From NCBI GenBank assembly GCA_007922225.1, contig ML680053.1:13213877-13277876 (forward strand): DNA of 64,000 nucleotides, in the 5' to 3' direction. This DNA is from Emydura subglobosa (Eukaryota > Chordata > Testudines > Chelidae). This document shows positions 58,691 to 64,000 of this stretch, in pieces; the first letter of the stretch is position 1, and the number at the start of each line of letters is the position of its first letter. The translations under genes and the position numbers were made by a program. Below the pieces are notes generated by a model that saw nothing but the letters and a program-made list of their open reading frames with translations, had not been told where the DNA came from and did not search any database.

Positions 58691-59300
58691 CAATGGAGAT
58701 GCAGAGACAGGTGATAAGAATAGTTACGGGCATGAAAATTTTTTTACATATGATAAAAGACTGAATAGATGGGGACGGTTCTCCTTAAAGTGAATAAGAT
58801 AAGGTGAAGAGAATTGCCTGATCTATCTTCCCTACACCACACATTATTTTGTGTTCCTTTATTATACCCTCTCTCATTACACAAGAACACGGGGACATTC
58901 AATGAAACTGAAGATGCCAAATTCAAAAGTAGTAAAAGGGAAATTTATTTTTCACACAATATGAAGCCTGTGGAACTCATTGCCACAAGATAGCACTGAG
59001 GCCCAGGGCTTAGCATGATTCCAAGAAAGGAGCGCGCATTTATATGGATGATAAGAGCATCTACAATTACATAAGGAAGAATAAAATAAGTCAAGGAAGG
59101 GATATCCACCCTCATGCCTACACCAGCCTCTGATGACGGGGTTAGGAAGAAACTTTCCCTTTGGGCAGATTATTCCATAACTTCCTCCTGCAAGGTTTTT
59201 GCATTTTCATTTGAAGCAACCTGGCCTAAACCACTGTCAGAGACAGGAAACTGGATTAGATGGGCCACGTATCTAATCCAGGATGGTAATTCCTAAATGC
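58690..59300 (+). mobile_element. CR1 LINE 3' region
   Basis: The plus strand has 'tttttcacacaatatgaagcctgtggaactcattgccacaag', the ORF2 end/3' UTR wording of CR1 copies, then 'actggattagatgggcca'. It is a diverged third subfamily. No intact frame. Confidence 0.65.
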
Positions 59301-60833
59301 CCCAAAGCACCTCAACCCACATAGATTAGTCCCATTCCTTGCGGGAATAATCTAAGCATGAAGCATCATGCATGGAGCTATGGCCACCAAGAAGATGAGT
59401 GTACAGTCAATGCTGCTTTTAGTAATGCTCCGTTTTGGTCGGGGGGAACTGAGGATGGACAAAATAGGTATATTTTTATATGGTTGAACTATTACTTTTC
59501 AAACTTGGCTTTAAGTGTATTATTAGTAATTGTTGTAAGCTGTGATGTGGACTGGGTCAAGTTTCTATTCCACAGAAATGAAGAGGTTAAAAACCATTTG
59601 AAAATAATCTATCCTATATGATATTTGCTTTGCCATCTGCATATTTGGAAATGACAAAGAAAAAAGTGTAACACGGTAAATGAGTATGAAAGCTATAAAT
59701 TATTGCCCAGTAAACACAGACATAGCAACACCACAACACTATAAATTGGTTTCCTAATAGTAAGTAAACCATTCTCTCCCTTTGTCAGTCAGCAATGGAA
59801 TCTGATACTCCCTGCACTCAAACTCTGATAATATTGTTTGTTATACACCCTCTAGAAGCTGTTACCATGCTGATCTAACAGGCATTAACATCAAGCTATC
59901 AACTTGGTAAATAGCTATGAGATGCTTTATTGCTGCTCACTGGTATTCTGTTTTACTTATGTAGTAACACCAGCCAATTTTAACCTTGTAGTGCCAGAAG
60001 TAAGTCATGGAAGGTTTCTTTCCTGAAAGCAGGTATGTTGTATATTCTTCTGGGTTTGTTATGAAAAGGAACTCAATGGCTGGGGACAGAAAGAGTTCTG
60101 GAATCTAATATTCATCTTTTAAACATGCTTTTTGCAAAGTCCATGCCTTAAACAGTTTATATTCTAACTCAGGCAACTTGGATACTTTGGGATTATGCAG
60201 GACAACAGTTCCATCACACGAAGGCTTGGTTTGTTAGAGGTTCAATATAGGAGAGGTTGGAGAAAGACATAGGTTTATAGGGAAGATTGCACTCTTTACT
60301 GCCTGTGAAATATCTGTTCTGTGGAAGGGCCAAATCCTCAGCTGGTAAGAGACTACATAAGCTCTATTGACTTCGGTGGAGCTATGGCCAGCTGAATATC
60401 TGGCCCTTAGATTCCAGAGCTATCATTGTCCCCAGCCACTAAATTCCTTTTTATATTGACATCAATTGACAGGGTTATATAAATAATAATATTGCACATG
60501 GGCAAATCCAGATGTAGTTAACTGCATTTAAATCTGTATAAATAATGTTTGTTTAGTCATAAACTGCTGACTACAGATTTCAAATGTTTTTAGAAGGGGG
60601 AAAATATATTTACTCAAAAGATTTCTCTTCATTAAATTAACTTCTGAGTAAATCTTCACCCTGGATCTTATTCTGAGTTACTGTTCTATGTATGCTTTGA
60701 AATCATGAAATCAGGTTGCATTGTATATAATGTTCACCAATTATAAGAATTTTATATACATGCCAATAGATGGCACTCCATCTACACTTCCTTTTCCTGC
60801 TTCAGATGGGAATTAATACCCCTCCTCCCGCAG

Positions 60834-60872
60834 CAAAAAAAAAAAAAAAAAGAGAGAGAGAGAGAGAGAGAA
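60834..60872. repeat. Poly-A / (AG)n microsatellite
   Basis: An A-run directly followed by AG dinucleotides. Confidence 0.9.
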
Positions 60873-61283
60873 AAGAAAGGCAGAAAGCATTTTTTCTCAA
60901 ATGATTTTTTTTTTCCTTTTATGTGTCAGAGTTTGAAAACTAAGTGTTCTAAAGCCCTGGAAATGAGAATTTATCTAAAAAACTAGTCTACTGCATGCAA
61001 CCACAGCACAAATTACCCCAAGCTGTCCTGTCAGATTTTATCTGCCTGAATGATTTTTGTAAGGGATGATAGGGGATTTGGTTAGTATGCGAGCTAGTAA
61101 ATTGAGATTAGCAATGTGCTAAATGATACTGGTTTTTTAATCTGTGAATTAGTTTATTGACTGACTTGTGCATTGTGAATCCTGAGTAGATGTCAGAAGG
61201 GTAAAATAAATAAAGAAATAAAAAGGCATCACATGGACGAATTCCTCGATTCATGGAAAACAGTCCTGATTTACAGGTTTGAG

Positions 61284-61382
61284 GTCTGATTCTGCTCTCA
61301 GGTGCACCAGTGTAAATCAGGAGTAGCTCCAAAGAAATTACACCGGTTTAACACTAGTGCAAGAGACAGCAGAATCAGGTCC
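61284..61382. repeat. Short foldback repeat
   Basis: The left edge 'tctgattctgctctcagg' pairs with the right edge 'agagacagcagaatcagg'. The interior is symmetric ('caccagtgtaaatc' and 'acaccggtttaacac'). Confidence 0.75.
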
Positions 61383-61589
61383 TTTGTGTACCGCTTGATT
61401 ACAATTCAGGGCCTGCCAGAGAGGTGAGGGAGTTAAAACTAGGGTTTTTTTTTCATTAAATGGCTTAAGCTTTGTTCAGCGTCTCAGGTTGCTGAAATCG
61501 TTTTTCTTTCTTTACCACACCAGGATGTTACACACACACTCTTTGCTAATGGATAAAGAAAACTGTACGGCAAAAAAAACAGTAAGAAA

Positions 61590-63197
61590 ACCAATAAAAT
61601 GCCACCACGACTAAATGGTGAAGTAAAAGAGGTGCCTAGAGGCAAAAAGACTTCCTTTAAATACTGGAAGTCAAATCCTAGTGATGAAAGTAGAAAGGAG
61701 CATAAATTCTGGCAAGTCAAGTGTAAAAGTATAATTAAGCAGGCCAAAAGAGAATTGGAAGAACAACTAGCAAAAGACACAAAAACTAATAGCAATGGTT
61801 TTTTTAGTACATCAGAAGCAGGAACCCTGCCAAAAAATCGGTGGGGTCACTGGACGATGGAGGTGCTAAAGCGGCACTCAAGGAAGACAAGGCCATTGCA
61901 GAGAAGCTAAATGAATCCTTTGCATTCGTCTTCACCACAGAAGGCGTGAGGGAGATTCCCACACCAAGACATTTTTTGTAGGTGATAAATCTGAGGAAAT
62001 AAAACAGAAAATATTGTCAATAGAGGTGGCTTTGGAACAAATTGATTAATTAAACCATAATAAACCACCAGGCCTGCTTTGGGCCGCTGAACGGCTGATC
62101 GACAGCAGCAGGGGTAGCTGGCCTCTGGTCAGATGTTTGGGGGATTCTGGGGTTGGCTGCCGATCAGCTGTTTGGTATCCTCAGGGCTGTTGCTGCAGCT
62201 GCCATGTGGATGCGGATACACATAAAAATGGAGTGGGGGTCGCAGGAGGGTCACTAGCTGATTCTGACAGATGTGGCTCCACATTTTTGTATCTGTGCAG
62301 GGCTCTGCACATTAGAGATCATAAGCCTAAGTGTACATACAAAATGATGGGGTCTAAATTAGCTGTTACCTCTCAAGAAAGAGATCTTGAAGTCATTATG
62401 GATAGTTCTCTGAAACCATCCACTCAGTGTGTAGAGTCAGTCAAAAAAGCTAACTGAATGTTAGGAACCATTAGGAAAGGGATAAACAGTAAAACAGAAA
62501 ATATCATAATGCCACTATATAAATCTATGGTCCCCCCCCTTTTTGAATACTTTGTGCATTTCTGCTCACCCCATCTCTAAAAAGGTATATTAGAATTGGA
62601 AAAGGTACAGGAAAGGGTAATGAAAATGATTAGGGGTATGGAACAGCTTCCATATGAGGGGAAATTTAAAAAACTATGACTATTCATCTTAGAAAATAAA
62701 TGACGGGGGGAGAGGATATGATAGAGATGTATCAAATCATGAATGTTGTGGAGAAATTGAATAAGGAAGTGTTATTTACTCCTTCATATAACACAAGAAT
62801 GAAGAATGAAGTTAATAGGCAGCAGGTTTAAAACAAACAAAAGAAAGTACTTCTTCACACAATACAGAGTCAACCTGTGGAACTTGTTGCCATGGTATGT
62901 TGTGAAGACCAAAAGTATAACTGGTATCAAAAAAGAATTAGATAAGTTCATAGATGATAAGTCCCTCAATGGCTATTAACGAAGATGGTCAGGCACGCAA
63001 CCCCATGCTAAATTGTGTCCCTAATCATCCAACTGCCAGAAGCTGAGACTGGACAACAGGGGATGGATCTCTCGATAAATTTCCCTGTTCTGTTCATTCC
63101 CTCTGAAGCATCTAGCACTGGCCATTGTTGTCAGAGAAGAAACTGGGCCAGATGAACCATTGGTCTGACCCAGTATGGCTATTCTCATGTTCCCGAA
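61590..63197 (+). mobile_element. CR1 LINE, internally deleted, with a foreign segment
   Basis: The 5' part (61599-61910) gives FWQVKCKSIIKQAKRELEEQLAKDT and RWGHWTMEVLKRHSRKT, the ORF2 linker. Coding similarity then breaks at about 62075, where a GC-rich segment (62075-62310) lies. ORF2 resumes at about 62330 with SKLAVTSQERDLEVIMDSSLKPSTQC, then the C-terminal region, and the tail ends ATTCTCATGTTC near 63197. The whole reverse transcriptase core is absent. Stops and frameshifts are present throughout. Confidence 0.85.
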
Positions 63198-64000
63198 AGG
63201 AGCTTCTTATATTTCCACTGGATTTGCTAAATTATGAAACAAAACGACACATTCAAATTGACCCTGCTGATCAGTCCCTGGGGGAGCCAGGCCGAACCAT
63301 CATTCCATTACATTCAGCTGGAAATGTGTATTAATTTCAACTCCAAATCCTTGGTCCAAATGTAATAGACCTGAGGACAAATATTGGTCCTAAGCATAAA
63401 AAGCTACGTGAGTAAGATTTGCATAGTGGAGCCCAAAGCTTGAGTAAAAGCGGTTTGTATGGAGGGGATCTGCTTGGGCATAGGGGTAGAATTCCCCCTG
63501 ACAATCAGAAGGCATCTCATGGGGAACCATCCATGCTGTCCTCTGCTCTTAGTACCAGCCTTGGACTATAAGAGGATCAAAGCCTGCTGCACACTGCCAT
63601 ATGAAGGGCTGCCGTTCAGTGGATCCATGCTAGTAGCAGACCCACTGGCTACACACCTGTCACTCCCTGATTCACCCACAACTCCTTCCCTTCAATGCAC
63701 TGTCAGAGCACAGAGCTCAACTGCACAGCACGCAGTTGTCTGCAGCAGCCCCCTGCATGGCCTGGCTCCATTGTGACACGTTTCCTCTGGGTTCCAGGCC
63801 TATTAAGGTGGGGTCTATTTTTTAGTTCTGTGCCATCCAACTTGCCCAGGCTGCTCAGAAAGAAATTGACCTTAAATACAATACACTGGTTTCCCTCTGA
63901 TTCTTAGCATCCTGTAATTTATTCTGTCCTTCCTTTCATCAGCAACTGAAATATACCAAGCCTGTAAATAGGCTTTAATCTACAGCCATTGTTAACTAGA
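63198..64000. other. Intergenic, nothing recognised
   Basis: No supported gene or repeat end. Open frames are short and without similarity to known domains that I can see. Confidence 0.5.

Larger units (their letters stand above)
59301..61589. other. Intergenic with foldbacks and a poly-A/(AG)n tract
   Basis: No gene was recognised. Foldback-like segments lie at 60326-60410 and 61284-61382. An A-run followed by (AG)n lies at 60834-60872. Confidence 0.5.

Overview
This is intergenic DNA from a vertebrate, most likely a non-avian sauropsid (turtle first, crocodilian second). I infer this from the many CR1 LINE fragments of several subfamilies, long ERV LTRs, hAT-like and Harbinger-like DNA transposons, a Penelope-like element and a decayed Polinton. 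No prokaryotic features, CRISPR array or tRNA/rRNA gene was seen. The only host coding sequence I can support is the first coding exon of CHORDC1 (minus strand, 16-79). It sits in a CpG island (about 1-560) with a near-ideal heat-shock element at 263-291. The rest of that gene lies off the left edge.

Layout: 1-560 is the CHORDC1 exon and promoter. 1.5-5.6 kb holds CR1 fragments on both strands. 6.5-10 kb holds an LTR-like block, a hAT-like MITE and a solo LTR of family A (8281-9916, AGGT target duplications). 10.6-12.6 kb is a TIR-bearing element with nested insertions. 14.6-15.7 kb has a Harbinger transposase relic and a CR1 tail. 17.7-18.7 kb is an LTR-like block. 23.8-25.7 kb has a LINE reverse transcriptase relic and a hAT-like element. 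26.6-28.7 kb is a Penelope-like element with inverted terminal arms, a GIY-YIG relic and 12-bp target duplications.

The most interesting region, about 32.9-49.3 kb, reads as one ancient Polinton/Maverick (adintovirus-like) element. It carries an integrase, a small capsid/core-like gene and a capsid-like gene on the plus strand. On the minus strand are a conserved hypothetical gene, an FtsK/A32-like packaging ATPase, a protein-primed DNA polymerase B and an upstream hypothetical gene. Diverged inverted repeats flank the set. Later insertions broke it up: two family-B solo LTRs (33628-34722 and 38929-40122), a CR1 (about 45845-46772) and a family-A solo LTR (47141-48809). All its genes carry stops or frameshifts, and catalytic residues of the polymerase appear lost, so it is a fossil.

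49.3-64 kb is further repeat-rich intergenic DNA: a third family-B LTR, a jockey-like non-LTR retrotransposon split by a gag-like fragment, a 169-bp palindromic insertion with 12-bp duplications, and more CR1 copies. Family names for repeats rest on motif recognition without database searches, so they are approximate; target duplications and terminal repeats were read directly from the sequence.
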